NCBI RefSeq assembly: GCF_028885415.1
Contig: NZ_CP118527.1
Span: forward strand, 5,766,001-5,830,000
Length of the DNA: 64,000 nucleotides
Direction of reading: 5' to 3'
DNA from: Streptomyces coeruleorubidus
GTDB lineage: Bacteria; Actinomycetota; Actinomycetes; Streptomycetales; Streptomycetaceae
The number at the start of each line of letters is the position of its first letter. Positions within the stretch are counted from its first letter, which is position 1. Position numbers and translations under genes: made by a program. The notes below the pieces were generated by a model, which did no database searches, was not told the origin of the DNA, and saw nothing but the letters and a program-made list of their open reading frames with translations. Positions 1-8,941 of the stretch are shown here, piece by piece.

Positions 1-518
1 TTGCGGTTCTTCGTCGAGGCTTTGCTCTCATCGGTGCAGTAGGAGAGGGACGCCGCTGCCTTGTCCTTGGCGAGGGTGACCTTGGGGTCGAACACTGGCA
101 GCTTGCCGATGACGGTGAGGTTCTTGTCCGTGTAGGTCCTGATCCACAGCTGGCTCTGCAGGAAGCCGGCCTTCGTGTCGTAGAAGGCGCGGTCCTTGCT
201 GTCGGGGTCATTCTCGATGATCGCCTCGTACCCCGCCCGGAGTTGTTCCTTGCCGTCGTTGAGTACGGCCTGCTCGACGGGGTCGCTGCTCGTCCAGTTC
301 TCGAAGGTCAGCTGGAAGCTGCTGGGAAGCTTGATCACCGGGCGCTTGACCTCGGGCGCCGCAGCCGACGTCGAAGCGGGGGTCGAGGGGCTGCTCGACC
401 CGCTGTCCGCCCCCTTGATGTCGTCCGATGGCGAATCGCCACCACCACACGCGGACAGAAGCAGCGCCGCTGTCGCGGTCAGCGTGGCGGCGGTGGTGGT
501 CAGAGCGCGGCGTGCCAC
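1..518 (-). CDS. Secreted lipoprotein, function unknown (C-terminus cut by window edge)
   Basis: Reading the minus strand from a GTG at 518 gives a protein starting MARRALTTTAATLTATAA with a lipobox LLSAC followed by GGGDSPSD, so it is predicted to be exported and lipid-anchored at a cysteine near residue 24. A Ser/Thr/Pro-rich linker follows, then a folded region containing SFQLTFENW and an AFYDTKAGF segment. The reading frame stays open to base 1, so the end is missing. It is a clear paralogue of the gene at 2460-3116: the first 20 residues are nearly identical, both have acidic Ser-rich linkers, and the leader DNA is also duplicated. An SD-like GGGGGAG lies 7 bases before the GTG. I recognise no functional domain; similar small Streptomyces lipoproteins are annotated as hypothetical. 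Confidence 0.75.
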   Translation of the reverse strand, partial: MARRALTTTAATLTATAALLLSACGGGDSPSDDIKGADSGSSSPSTPASTSAAAPEVKRPVIKLPSSFQLTFENWTSSDPVEQAVLNDGKEQLRAGYEAIIENDPDSKDRAFYDTKAGFLQSQLWIRTYTDKNLTVIGKLPVFDPKVTLAKDKAAASLSYCTDESKASTKNR

Positions 519-534
519 GGTTCGTCTCCCCCGG

Positions 535-568
535 TGTTCGGCGTATGCGACTGTTCGGCGTATGCGAC
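535..568. repeat. 17-bp perfect tandem duplication in a lipoprotein leader
   Basis: TGTTCGGCGTATGCGAC occurs twice back to back, just upstream of the lipoprotein start at 518. The paralogous leader near 3135 has a single, slightly different copy, so this is a local duplication within otherwise homologous leader DNA. Confidence 0.8.
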
Positions 569-689
569 AGGGAACGAAGTTATCAGGGGCCGGTGAGGGG
601 GCCCTTGAGAGGCAGTGGGTGGATTGTGTGGGGAAGGTGAGGCGTGAACCAGGTGAAATGCGCGGGTCGGCAATGCGAGGCATGAGCTA

Positions 690-1367
690 GTGGCTGGTCA
701 GGTTGTTCGCGTTCCGGAAGGCGCGCTGGCGCGGGAGATCTTCGGGCCGCTCGGCGGGGTCGTGGAGGTCGGGGCCGTGTCGGCGACCGGCACCTGGAGT
801 GTCGGCGCGGTCTCCGTCGGCGAGTTGGTGAGCCGTCGGCGTGACGAGGTCGGCCGGTTGCTCGAACTCGTCCGTGACATCGGTGGCTTCACCTCGTCCG
901 CGATGGCCGTCGCCGATGAACTGGGCTATCTGCGGGAGCACGAGGTGACGGCACCCTCCTTGCTGCTGTGGTCGGGTGCGGTCGAGGAGGTTCCGTCCCG
1001 GCTCGAGGACCTCGGACGGCCGGACATCGTTCGTCGCATGTGCCACATGGCGGCCGACCTGCAGCTGACGTACTTCCTGCAGGCCCTGATCACGGCTGCC
1101 GTCGCGGCGGGAGGGGAAGTCCGCCCGGGGGCAGCCCGCATCGCCGAAGCGCTGGCGATCGCGTCCGGCATCGCGGACGCCACGGGACGGAGCGCACCAG
1201 CGCTGGTCTTCAGGATGTGGCGAGTTGCCTGCCTCCCGGGCCTGCTTCGGCCCGAGGCCGACATGCCCCAGCACGGAAAGGCCGGGTTCCGGGCCTATGA
1301 CCGGGCGCTCGACGCCCTGCTCCCGGTGGACGGCCGCGCTGATGCTCCCCGTCGCGTCAGCGGTTGA
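690..1367 (+). CDS. Hypothetical protein, 225 aa
   Basis: A GTG-started frame of 225 codons, MAGQVVRVPEG to ADAPRRVSG. An in-frame stop at 654-656 limits the start, and GTG at 690 is the first usable codon. The sequence is soluble-looking, with a mid-region of helical character (LITAAVAAGGEVRPGAARI) and no signal peptide or clear membrane segment. I recognise no family. A minus-strand frame of 195 codons covers the same DNA; the plus frame is preferred for its more normal composition and low Arg/Pro content. Its 3' end overlaps the converging pseudogene by 11 bases. Confidence 0.55.
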   Translation: MAGQVVRVPEGALAREIFGPLGGVVEVGAVSATGTWSVGAVSVGELVSRRRDEVGRLLELVRDIGGFTSSAMAVADELGYLREHEVTAPSLLLWSGAVEEVPSRLEDLGRPDIVRRMCHMAADLQLTYFLQALITAAVAAGGEVRPGAARIAEALAIASGIADATGRSAPALVFRMWRVACLPGLLRPEADMPQHGKAGFRAYDRALDALLPVDGRADAPRRVSG

Positions 1368-2463
1368 TCGACTGGATCTCCTGGACGTTCATGTCCTGGG
1401 TCGTTTCGAAAGTGCCATCCGGGAGGTCACCGTTCGCGCCACCCGTGCCTTCCCACGAAATCTGCCAGGTGATGCTGGCCTTCAACTGGTACGGCTCACC
1501 GTTCGTGGCGCGCAGGTACCTGATGCCGCAAGGCGGGGTCTTGTCGGCGTCGCCCTTGGCGTAGGGGGTTCCGGATCGAGCCGTCCTCGTTGATCTCGCA
1601 GTCACCGGAGGCCGGGAAGGTCTCGGCATCGTCCGTGCCCGGTTCCAGGTGCAGGGCCACCGGCTTGGCCGTCGTCTCCGTCCACAGCCCCGTGTCGGGA
1701 AGCTCGGCCCGGACCTTGACCTCCTTGAAGGTGCCCTTGTCCAACCACACCCAAGTGGGCAGGTTCACCGTGGACTTGGCCTCCGGCCTCAGCGTGACCT
1801 CGGTCTTGGGCACCTCGATCTTGTCGTAGGCGTACGCCGCAAGCGTCTCAGGAGTCGGCGCGTGCTCGTCGTCCGGGATCGTGCCGGCGTCCTGCCAAAA
1901 CATGATCCGGCCGCAGTCCCAGGCCTTGCTGTCGTTCTCGTGGCCCTTGCGGACAACACTGCGCCAGAACATGCCCTTCTTGCCGATGTTGTAGTTCTTG
2001 TACCCCTCGGCGGTGCTGTTGGTGGGTGACTTGAGATCGAAGTTGTCCTCCGGTCCACCCTTGTCGTAGTGATCGACGAAGATGCCCGAGCTCCACCACT
2101 CGTGGGCGTTGACGGCACCCATCCCGCCGTTCTTCTGCAAGTCCTCCACCGCGGATTTGAGCCCGTCCGGAGTGAAGACCGGCTCGTACCAGCAGACCGG
2201 GGGCTCCCAATTGGGGTCGACGGACGTCAGCTCGTCCATGGAACCTTGTTCGGTTCGGCCGTCGGGGTGGCTGACCTGGATGCGGGATTGCGAGACGGAC
2301 GCCAGCAGGGTGCGACCGTTGAAGTCACCGGAGGGCTTCTCAGCAGGCTGACTGGGCGTCGTGGGCGCCGGTACTTCGTCGGCGAAGGCTGCGCCCGACG
2401 AGCACAAGAGCACGGTGGCGGTCAGCGCGGCTGTCCATGCTGCGCTTCGTCCGGTCCCGTCAC
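1357..2463 (-). pseudogene. Secreted protein gene broken by two apparent frameshifts
   Basis: Two minus-strand frames together encode one plausible exported protein. The upstream part (about 2413 to 1575) reads LLCSSGAAFADEVPAP, a signal-peptide end, then a Trp/Tyr-rich domain with CWYEPVFTPDGLKSAVEDL and FVDHYDKGG. Near a run of five G at 1564-1568 the natural continuation moves to another frame (GTPYAKGDADKTPPCGIRY) ending at 1357. At the 5' end the expected start is the GTG at 2463-2461, overlapping the stop of the lipoprotein gene, but it is one base out of phase with the signal peptide (TGRSAAWTAALTATV). In-phase expression would otherwise have to begin at GTG 2413, inside the signal peptide. 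This is either a real pseudogene or two indel errors in the sequence. Family not recognised; probably co-transcribed with the lipoprotein gene upstream. Confidence 0.6.
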
Positions 2464-3116
2464 TGCTGACACTCCGTGGCCTTGCCCGCGACCTCGATCT
2501 GCTGCGCCTGCCAGATGCCGGGGGAGTCGGCCGAGGGCTGCATCAAGATGCGGTACTTCAGGTAACTGTCGAGGCTTTCCTTCGTGTAATGGATCTTGTT
2601 GGTCTTGATGTCCTTGCTGTACGACTTGGCCTGGTTACGGCAGAAGGTGACGAGGACGGCTTTCGCGTCCTCGGACTTGCTCGTGGCGGCGTCGTAGTAC
2701 TGGTCCTCGCCTGTCGGGGTCCAGCCGCCCTTCACCCACGCCTCGATCTGCGACTTCGCGTACTTGGCAGCTCCGGCTCGGGCGTAGAACCTGTAAGCCG
2801 AGTCGTTCGGGTTCTGGGCGACGATGGCGTGCTTCAGCGCGCGGATGAAGTTGGCAGAGTCGTCCAGCGCAGCCGCCTCATCGCTGTCGGACGGCTTGTC
2901 GAAGTCGAAGACCATCTTCAGGTCCTTCGGCAGGCTGAGATCGGGGCGGTCCGCATCCGCGGCCTTCGACGGTGAAGCCGACGGACTCCTCGCCCCCTGC
3001 TCCGCCCCCTCGATGCCGTCCGAAGAGTCTCCGCCACCTCCGCCGCAAGCGGTGAGCAGAAGCGCCGCTGTCGCGGTGAGTGCGGCGGCGGTGGTGGTCA
3101 GGGCGCGGCGCGCCAC
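2460..3116 (-). CDS. Secreted lipoprotein, function unknown (paralogue of the gene at 1-518)
   Basis: A GTG-started 218-residue protein with an N-terminal signal peptide (MARRALTTTAAALTATAA) and lipobox LLTAC directly followed by GGGGG, typical of actinobacterial lipoproteins. A charged Ser-rich linker (residues about 25-60) precedes a globular domain with FDFDKPSDSDEAAALDD and a FYARAGAAKYAKSQIEAWV helix. Two further cysteines (FCRNQ and the terminal TECQQ) could form a disulfide outside the membrane. Its TGA overlaps the GTG of the broken secreted-protein gene downstream, indicating coupling. The SD GGGGGAG precedes the start by 7 bases, as in the paralogue. No function can be assigned. Confidence 0.75.
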   Translation of the reverse strand: MARRALTTTAAALTATAALLLTACGGGGGDSSDGIEGAEQGARSPSASPSKAADADRPDLSLPKDLKMVFDFDKPSDSDEAAALDDSANFIRALKHAIVAQNPNDSAYRFYARAGAAKYAKSQIEAWVKGGWTPTGEDQYYDAATSKSEDAKAVLVTFCRNQAKSYSKDIKTNKIHYTKESLDSYLKYRILMQPSADSPGIWQAQQIEVAGKATECQQ

Positions 3117-3449
3117 GGTTCGTCTCCCCCGGTGTTCGGTGTATGCGGCAGAGAACGAAGCTATCAGGGGCGGGTAATGGGCCCTTGAGAGGCCGTAGGG
3201 GATTACGGGGGGAATGTGAGGGGCGTGCGTGGCAATTGCGAAGGGAGCGAACCCTGCCGCCCTGTCGCAGACCGCAAGCGCATGCCACTACGAGGGCAAA
3301 ACGGACGTCAACGACGTTCGTTCCCCACGCCCTTCGACGACCGCAATAAGAGTCAATAAGATCTCTGTAGGCTCAGCACACCTCTCGGACCACAGCTCGC
3401 CTCACCGTTCGCCTCACCGCACTCCACACACGACCCCAGGACACCCGCC
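3117..3449. other. Intergenic region between divergent genes
   Basis: This stretch holds the leader of the minus-strand lipoprotein gene, homologous to 519-620, and the upstream region of the plus-strand LysM/BTAD gene. I see two AATAAGA copies spaced 10 bases (3345-3351 and 3355-3361), an A/T-rich patch unusual for this genome, and a short direct repeat TCGCCTCACCG near 3410. These may be promoter or operator elements for the gene at 3450, but no convincing -35/-10 pair stands out. Confidence 0.4.
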
Positions 3450-6446
3450 ATGCCGCGACGCCGCACCTCAAGCTCGTCAAGCTCGACGGGAAGTACGCCG
3501 GGAACGACGGCTCCGAGGAATCGGACGCCGCAGCCGGTGAGGATCCGGCGGCGGTCGTTCGGGGACTTCGTCAAGGCGTTCTTCGCGTTCGTCGCCCTGG
3601 CCGTTCTGCTCGTCGGTGTGCCCGGCGCGCTGGCCACGCAGATCGGGTGGCCGTTGCCGAACGGGGTGCCGAGCCTCGACTGGCTTCAGCAAGAGATCAC
3701 CGTCGACACGTTTCTGAACATCCTCACCGTCGTGGTGTGGCTCGCGTGGGCCCAGTTCACCGCCTGCGTGCTCGTGGAGATGAAGGCCGCGCTGTCCGGT
3801 GTCGGTGTGCCGGGGCGGGTGCCGGGGGCCGGGCCCAGTCAGTTGCTCGCCCGGCAGCTCGTCGCCGCGCTGCTGCTCGTCGGCGCCACCGCGGCGAGCT
3901 TCGCGCCCGGGCTGTCGCAGCTCGGGCAGAGCGGCTACGACGCCAATCAGAAGCCCGCCGCCGCGGCGGCCCAGCAGACCCCGGGGCTCTTCGCCCAGCA
4001 GCAGGAGCAGGCCGCCGACACCGCCGCCGCCCTCGCCGAGCAGGCCTCGCACGCCGCCTCGCACGCCGACGCCGGCGGCAGCACCGCCAAGCAGGGCGAC
4101 ACGAAGTACTACCGGATCCAGCCGCCCGAGGGGCGTCACCACGACTCCCTGTGGGAGATAGCGGATCGACACCTCGGTGACGGGCGTCGCTACAAGGAGA
4201 TCTTCGAGCTCAACAAGGACCGCATCCAGCCGGACGGGTCCAAGCTCTCCGAGGCCAGCCTCATCCGGCCCGGATGGATCATGGAGATGCCCGGCGACGC
4301 GCGCGGCGGCGAACTCGTCGAGATGCCCGACGAGGCTCCCAACGTGTCCCCGGACGTGCAGCAGCAGATCAGCGACTACGCCCTGACCGGCGATCACGCG
4401 CAGGGCGGCGGCGCCGGAGGCAGTGGCGCCCAGGGCGGCGGGCACGAGCACGCCGGTGGTGGTCCCTCCGCCTCCCAGGTCTCCCTGCCCGAGCAGCGGC
4501 CCGCCCCCGACTCCGGCCATCAGCAGGCCACCGGCGTCGGCGCCGAGTCCGGCAGCTCCTTCGGTCTGCCCGAGGCCCTCCTCGCCGCACCCCTCCTCGC
4601 CGCCGGTCTCCTCGGCGCCCTGGGGCGGCGGCGCCGGCAGGCGCTCTGGCAGTCGGCGTTCGGGGCCGTCGGCGGGCGACGCGGTATGGAGCCGCCCACG
4701 CCGAGCGGGGACGCCCAGGACGTCCAGGACGCGCTGCTCGTCGGCGCCGACCCCGAGGGCGTGCGGCTGCTCGACCGGAGCCTGCGCGGTCTCGCCGCCT
4801 CCCTCGCCGAGGAGTCGCGGGCCCTGCCGGTCGTGTATGCCGCCTGGCTCAGCAACGGCGACCTGCACCTCCAGCTCGCCCAGCCCGCCGGGAAGCCCCC
4901 CGCCCCCTGGCAGCAGGGGCAGGACCAGACGTTCTGGATGCTGTCCCGGACGGACGCCGAGCGCTACGAGGACGTCGACACGGCCGCGCCCTATCCGGGG
5001 CTCGTCAGCCTCGGCACCATGGACGACTCGCGGCTGCTGCTCAACCTGGAGGCCGTGCCCGGCATCGTGTCGCTGAGCGGCCGGGAGGCCGACCGGGCCG
5101 CCGTCTTCGCGTCCGTCGCCGCCGAGTTGGCGACCAACGGGTGGTCCGACCGCATGACCATCACGCTCGTCGGCTTCGGGCAGGACCTGACGCCTCTCGC
5201 CCCGAACCGGATCCGGCACCTCGAGGACGTCGAGGCACTCGTCGAGACCATGGAGGCCGAGACGCGGCAGCGGCGGGGCGCCCTGGGCGCGGCCGGGCAC
5301 GACTCGGTCCTCACCGGGCGCACCGGGCCCGCCCAGCACACCCGTTGGGCCCCGCACCTCGTCCTGCTCGCCGCCCAGCCGTCCGCCGAGGACGCCGTCA
5401 AGCTCGCCGAACTCGCCGCCGACGCCGGCCGTCTCGGCATCGGCTACCTCGTCGGCACCGAGACCGGCGACCTGCCGGGCGCCGCCTGGGAGATGGAGAT
5501 CACCGGCCAGGGCAAGCTGCTCGCGCCCCTCCTCGGCCTCGAACTCGACGCCCAGCTGCTGCCCGCCGCCCAGCAGCGGGCCGTCGTGGAGCTGTTCGTC
5601 GACGCCGACCCGGAGAACCGGCCCGAGGGCGGCCCGGCCAACAGGCCGCCGTTCCTCGTCGACATCAGCGAGCAGGGGCGGCCGGCCGTCTACGCCCGGC
5701 TCGTCGGGCCGTACGAGATCATCGGCCTCGACACCCCGGACGGGGAGCGCAGCGCCCTCCTCCACGAGGCGCTCGCCCTGCTGCTCCTGCACCGCGAGGG
5801 CGTGCACCCGCGCGTGCTGTCCTCCGCGCTGTGGCCGCGCGGCGTCACCGACGACGTACGGGGCGCGCTGCTGGACCGGCTGCGCGACTGGCTCGGCGCC
5901 GACCCCGACGGCACTCCCCGCCTCGGCACCGACAGCAGCGGCCGGCTCACGCTCGCCAAGTCCGTCGTCTCCGACCTGGACGTCCTGCGGTCCCTCTACC
6001 ACGAGGCCACGCAGGGCAAGGGCGTCGAAAGCCGGGCCGTGCGCGGGCGGCTGCTCACCGACGCGCTCGTGCTGGTGCGCGGGCCGCTGCTCGCCGACCG
6101 GCCCGAGGGGCGCTACCGGTGGCTCACCCACGAGATCGTCGACGCCCAGCTGCCGCTGCTCGTCGCGGACACCGGGCTCGCGCTGTGCGAGTTCCACATG
6201 GAGAAGAACCGCGCGGAGAAGGCCATCGAGGCCCTCAACGCGGCCCTGCGCACCGCCCCGGCCGACGAGCGCCTGTGGCACGAGCTGCTGCGCGCCACCC
6301 ACGCCACCGGCGACACGTCCCGGCTGACCGCGCTCGCCACCGATCTCATCGGCCGCAGCGGGGCCCGCGGCCTGCCGCCGCGCACCGAGGCACTGCTCGA
6401 CGAGCTGCTGCCGACGTGGCGCGACGCGATCGCCGCGGTGGGATGA
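3450..6446 (+). CDS. Large membrane protein with LysM and BTAD-like regions
   Basis: A 998-residue protein. After a basic Ser-rich start it has predicted membrane segments at about 44-64, 89-108 and 133-152, then a Gln/Ala-rich stretch, a LysM-like module at about 219-281 (YYRIQ...DSLWEIADRHLGDG...IRPGWIMEMP) and a fourth hydrophobic segment near 373-392 followed by GRRRRQ. The C-terminal quarter (about 720-995) resembles bacterial transcriptional activation domain (BTAD) proteins, ending in a TPR-like helical array (AEKAIEALNAALRTAPADERLWHELL). Such proteins occur in Streptomyces next to Tad/Flp pilus genes, and the coupled downstream gene is a prepilin peptidase, which supports a role in pilus assembly or its control at the membrane. 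The start ATG is followed at once by PRRRTSSSS; the SD is weak (AGGAC). Confidence 0.8.
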   Translation: MPRRRTSSSSSSTGSTPGTTAPRNRTPQPVRIRRRSFGDFVKAFFAFVALAVLLVGVPGALATQIGWPLPNGVPSLDWLQQEITVDTFLNILTVVVWLAWAQFTACVLVEMKAALSGVGVPGRVPGAGPSQLLARQLVAALLLVGATAASFAPGLSQLGQSGYDANQKPAAAAAQQTPGLFAQQQEQAADTAAALAEQASHAASHADAGGSTAKQGDTKYYRIQPPEGRHHDSLWEIADRHLGDGRRYKEIFELNKDRIQPDGSKLSEASLIRPGWIMEMPGDARGGELVEMPDEAPNVSPDVQQQISDYALTGDHAQGGGAGGSGAQGGGHEHAGGGPSASQVSLPEQRPAPDSGHQQATGVGAESGSSFGLPEALLAAPLLAAGLLGALGRRRRQALWQSAFGAVGGRRGMEPPTPSGDAQDVQDALLVGADPEGVRLLDRSLRGLAASLAEESRALPVVYAAWLSNGDLHLQLAQPAGKPPAPWQQGQDQTFWMLSRTDAERYEDVDTAAPYPGLVSLGTMDDSRLLLNLEAVPGIVSLSGREADRAAVFASVAAELATNGWSDRMTITLVGFGQDLTPLAPNRIRHLEDVEALVETMEAETRQRRGALGAAGHDSVLTGRTGPAQHTRWAPHLVLLAAQPSAEDAVKLAELAADAGRLGIGYLVGTETGDLPGAAWEMEITGQGKLLAPLLGLELDAQLLPAAQQRAVVELFVDADPENRPEGGPANRPPFLVDISEQGRPAVYARLVGPYEIIGLDTPDGERSALLHEALALLLLHREGVHPRVLSSALWPRGVTDDVRGALLDRLRDWLGADPDGTPRLGTDSSGRLTLAKSVVSDLDVLRSLYHEATQGKGVESRAVRGRLLTDALVLVRGPLLADRPEGRYRWLTHEIVDAQLPLLVADTGLALCEFHMEKNRAEKAIEALNAALRTAPADERLWHELLRATHATGDTSRLTALATDLIGRSGARGLPPRTEALLDELLPTWRDAIAAVG

Positions 6447-7180
6447 ACACCGGGACGCTGGTCATCGCCGCCGCGCTGTGGGGCGCGGCGGCGGGTGCGT
6501 TTCTGCCGCGGGCGGCCTACCGGTTCTCGGCTCCCTCGGGGGTGCCCTGGCGGGAGCAGTGCCCCGGCGGGCACGCCCTCAAGGGCTGGCTCGGGCGGGC
6601 CTCGTGCCCGGAGTGCGCGGAGCGCGAGGAGGCCGGATACGGGCCGCGTACGACCCCCCTGGTGATCGCCACCGCCCTCGTCTGCGCCGCCCTCGCCGCA
6701 GCCACCGGCACCCGGCCCGAGCTCGGGGTGTGGCTACTGCTAGCGCCCGTCGGGGTGCTGCTGACGGCCGTCGACTTCCGGGTGCGGCGGCTGCCCGACC
6801 CGCTCACGCTCCCGTTCGCCGCGGCCGCGCTCGCCCTGCTCGGCCTCACCGCGCTCGTGCCCGAGCACGCGGGGGAGTGGACGACCGCCCTGCTCGGCTC
6901 GCTCGCGCTGGGCGGCGGCTACTTCGTGCTGTTCCTCATCAACCCCGCGGGGATGGGATTCGGCGACGTCAAGCTCGCCCTGGGCGCGGGGGCGGTACTC
7001 GGCTGGTACGGGTGGCCGACGGTGATGCTCGGCACCTTCGCCGGGTTCGTGCTCGGCGCGCTGTACGGCGGTGCCCTCGTGGTCGCGCGGCGTGCCGGGC
7101 GCAAGACGGCCATCCCCTTCGGGCCGTTCCTGATCTCCGGCGCCTTCCTCGGGCTGCTGGCCGGGGCCTACGCGGCCTGA
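6443..7180 (+). CDS. A24-family prepilin peptidase (TadV/PilD-like)
   Basis: A 245-residue polytopic membrane protein that starts inside the previous stop (ATGA overlap), so it is translationally coupled to the LysM/BTAD gene. The two aspartates expected of type IV prepilin peptidases are visible: one in TAVDFRVRRLPDPLT and one in the family signature GMGFGDVKLALG. An N-terminal segment contains a cysteine pair in RASCPECAE, reminiscent of the zinc-binding motif of bifunctional PilD enzymes but reduced. The predicted role is cleavage of the basic leader of Flp/type IV-like prepilins at the cytoplasmic membrane face. No pilin or secretion ATPase gene lies within the window, so partners are probably elsewhere or just outside. 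Confidence 0.88.
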   Translation: MNTGTLVIAAALWGAAAGAFLPRAAYRFSAPSGVPWREQCPGGHALKGWLGRASCPECAEREEAGYGPRTTPLVIATALVCAALAAATGTRPELGVWLLLAPVGVLLTAVDFRVRRLPDPLTLPFAAAALALLGLTALVPEHAGEWTTALLGSLALGGGYFVLFLINPAGMGFGDVKLALGAGAVLGWYGWPTVMLGTFAGFVLGALYGGALVVARRAGRKTAIPFGPFLISGAFLGLLAGAYAA

Positions 7181-7274
7181 CGTGCTCAGGGCCCCAAGGC
7201 CTGACGTCCAGCGGCCCGAACGGCTGGCGTACGCTGGGCTGGTCCGTCCACAACCCTTACGAAAGGGACGCCCG

Positions 7275-8474
7275 GTGACCGAGAAGGCCGACCTTCAGCC
7301 CATCCTCGACCGTGCTGCCGCCGGTGGGCGGATCACCCCCGACGAGGCGCTCGCGCTGTACCGGGACGCCCCGCTGCACGCGCTGGGCGCCGCCGCCGAC
7401 GCCGTACGCCGCCGCAGGTACGCGGGCACCGAGCACATCGCGACGTACATCATCGAGCGCAACATCAACTACACGAACGTCTGCGTCACGGCGTGCCGCT
7501 TCTGCGCCTTCTACGCCGCCCCCAAGGACACCGCCAAGGGCTGGACGCGCGACCTGGACGACATCCTGCGCCGGTGCGCCGAGACGGTCGAGCTGGGCGG
7601 CACCCAGATCATGTTCCAGGGCGGACACCACCCGGACTACGGCGTCGAGTACTACGAGAAGCACTTCTCCGCCATCAAGCAGGCCTTCCCGCAGCTGGTC
7701 ATCCACAGCCTGGGGGCGTCCGAGGTCGAGCACATGGCCCGGATCTCCAAGGTCAGCGTCGAGGAGGCGATCCAGCGCATCCACGCCGCCGGGCTCGACT
7801 CCTTCGCCGGTGCCGGTGCCGAACTGCTGCCCGAGCGGCCCCGCAAGGCCATCGCCCCGCTGAAGGAGTCCGGCGAGCGCTGGCTGGAGATCATGGAGAT
7901 CGCGCACGGGCTGGGCGTGGAGTCCACGTCCACCATGCTCATGGGCACCGGCGAGACCAACGCCGAGCGCATCGAGCACCTGCGGATGATCCGGGACGTC
8001 CAGGACCGCACGGGCGGCTTCCGCGCCTTCATCCCGTACACCTACCAGCCCGAGAACAACCACCTGAAGGGCCGGACGCAGGCGACCCTCTTCGAGTACC
8101 TGCGGATGATCGCGATCGCGCGGCTGTTCATGGACAACATCGCCCACATCCAGGGCTCGTGGCTGACCACGGGCAAGGAGGTCGGGCAGCTCTCCCTGCA
8201 CTACGGCGCCGACGACCTCGGCTCGATCATGCTGGAGGAGAACGTCGTCTCCTCCGCGGGTGCCAAGCACCGCTCCAACCGGATGGAGATCATCGACCTG
8301 ATCCGGAAGGCCGGGCGGGTGCCCGCGCAGCGGTCGACCACGTACGAGCACCTCGTCGTGCACGACGACCCGGCGAACGACCCCGTCGACGACCGCGTGG
8401 TCTCGCACATCTCGTCCACGGCCATCGAGGGCGGTACGGCTCACCCCGAGCTGAAGCTGCTCGCCCCCAACTGA
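7275..8474 (+). CDS. mqnC: Cyclic dehypoxanthine futalosine synthase MqnC
   Basis: A 399-residue radical SAM enzyme. The cluster motif is C70-x3-C74-x2-C77 (CVTACRFC), followed by the GGTQIMFQGGHHPDYG segment shared by MqnC and CofH-type proteins. MqnC converts dehypoxanthine futalosine to its cyclic form in the futalosine route to menaquinone, the route used by Streptomyces. The start is GTG at 7275 with an SD-like GAAAGGGA upstream. It stands alone downstream of the pilus genes; other mqn genes are not in the window. menG, the last step of menaquinone synthesis, lies 2.5 kb away and the polyprenyl synthase is further right. CofH/MqnE are the main alternatives, but length, motif context and recalled synteny favour MqnC. 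Confidence 0.93.
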   Translation: MTEKADLQPILDRAAAGGRITPDEALALYRDAPLHALGAAADAVRRRRYAGTEHIATYIIERNINYTNVCVTACRFCAFYAAPKDTAKGWTRDLDDILRRCAETVELGGTQIMFQGGHHPDYGVEYYEKHFSAIKQAFPQLVIHSLGASEVEHMARISKVSVEEAIQRIHAAGLDSFAGAGAELLPERPRKAIAPLKESGERWLEIMEIAHGLGVESTSTMLMGTGETNAERIEHLRMIRDVQDRTGGFRAFIPYTYQPENNHLKGRTQATLFEYLRMIAIARLFMDNIAHIQGSWLTTGKEVGQLSLHYGADDLGSIMLEENVVSSAGAKHRSNRMEIIDLIRKAGRVPAQRSTTYEHLVVHDDPANDPVDDRVVSHISSTAIEGGTAHPELKLLAPN

Positions 8475-8492
8475 GTCGGCGCGGAGAGGTAG

Positions 8493-8939
8493 TTGGAAAC
8501 CATTCACACGGCCGACGCCGTCCGCGTCACCTGGGACTCCGAGCCCGTCAAGGGTGGTGCCGTGGCCGTCGGACGGGACCGGATCGGTGCCGTCGGAAAA
8601 CTCGACGACGTGCGCGAGGCGTTCCCACGCGCCCGGGTCCGCAGGTGGCCCGGGACCCTCGGTCCCGCCCGGGTCCACGAGGGTCCGCTCCCGGACGCCC
8701 CGAGCCCGCGCGAACGCGTCCACGAGGTGCTGAAGCTCGGCGCGGTCGCGGTCCTGGAGGAGTACGTCGACTCGCCGGAACTCCGGTCCGCCGCCGAGCG
8801 CAACGACGTCGTCGTCCTGCCGAGTGCGCGCCACACCGCGATCGTCCCGACCGGCCGCGCCGACCTCGCCGTCTTCGACGAGGCGGGGGAGTGCGTGGCG
8901 ACGGTGTGTGCGGGGCGGCTGGTGCACCGGCGGCGCTGA
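8493..8939 (+). CDS. Small imidazolonepropionase-like (amidohydrolase N-terminal) protein
   Basis: A 148-residue protein starting at TTG 8493, preceded by GGAG with a 6-base gap, 18 bases after mqnC. It resembles the beta-sandwich part of amidohydrolases: an N-terminal ETIHTADAVRVTWDSEPVKGGAVAV and a C-terminal GRADLAVFDEAGECVATVCAGRLVHRRR, the usual ends of a composite amidohydrolase domain. The central metal-binding barrel is missing, so it is too short to be a catalytic amidohydrolase. Streptomyces homologues carry the label imidazolonepropionase-like domain protein. Its position after mqnC suggests co-expression, but a link to menaquinone synthesis is only inference. Confidence 0.75.
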   Translation: METIHTADAVRVTWDSEPVKGGAVAVGRDRIGAVGKLDDVREAFPRARVRRWPGTLGPARVHEGPLPDAPSPRERVHEVLKLGAVAVLEEYVDSPELRSAAERNDVVVLPSARHTAIVPTGRADLAVFDEAGECVATVCAGRLVHRRR

Positions 8940-8941
8940 CA

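Noticed and set aside
687..1274. 195-codon minus-strand gene
   Set aside because: Antisense to the plus-strand gene at 690-1367, His/Arg/Gln-rich; the plus frame has more protein-like composition.
3477..6302. 941-codon open frame on the minus strand
   Set aside because: Antisense to the LysM/BTAD gene. High GC gives long shadow frames; the composition is Gly/Arg/Val-rich with no domain.
4274..6442. Long plus-strand frame before the prepilin peptidase
   Set aside because: Arg/Pro/Ala-rich shadow of the LysM/BTAD gene. Only the part from ATG 6443 is a protein.
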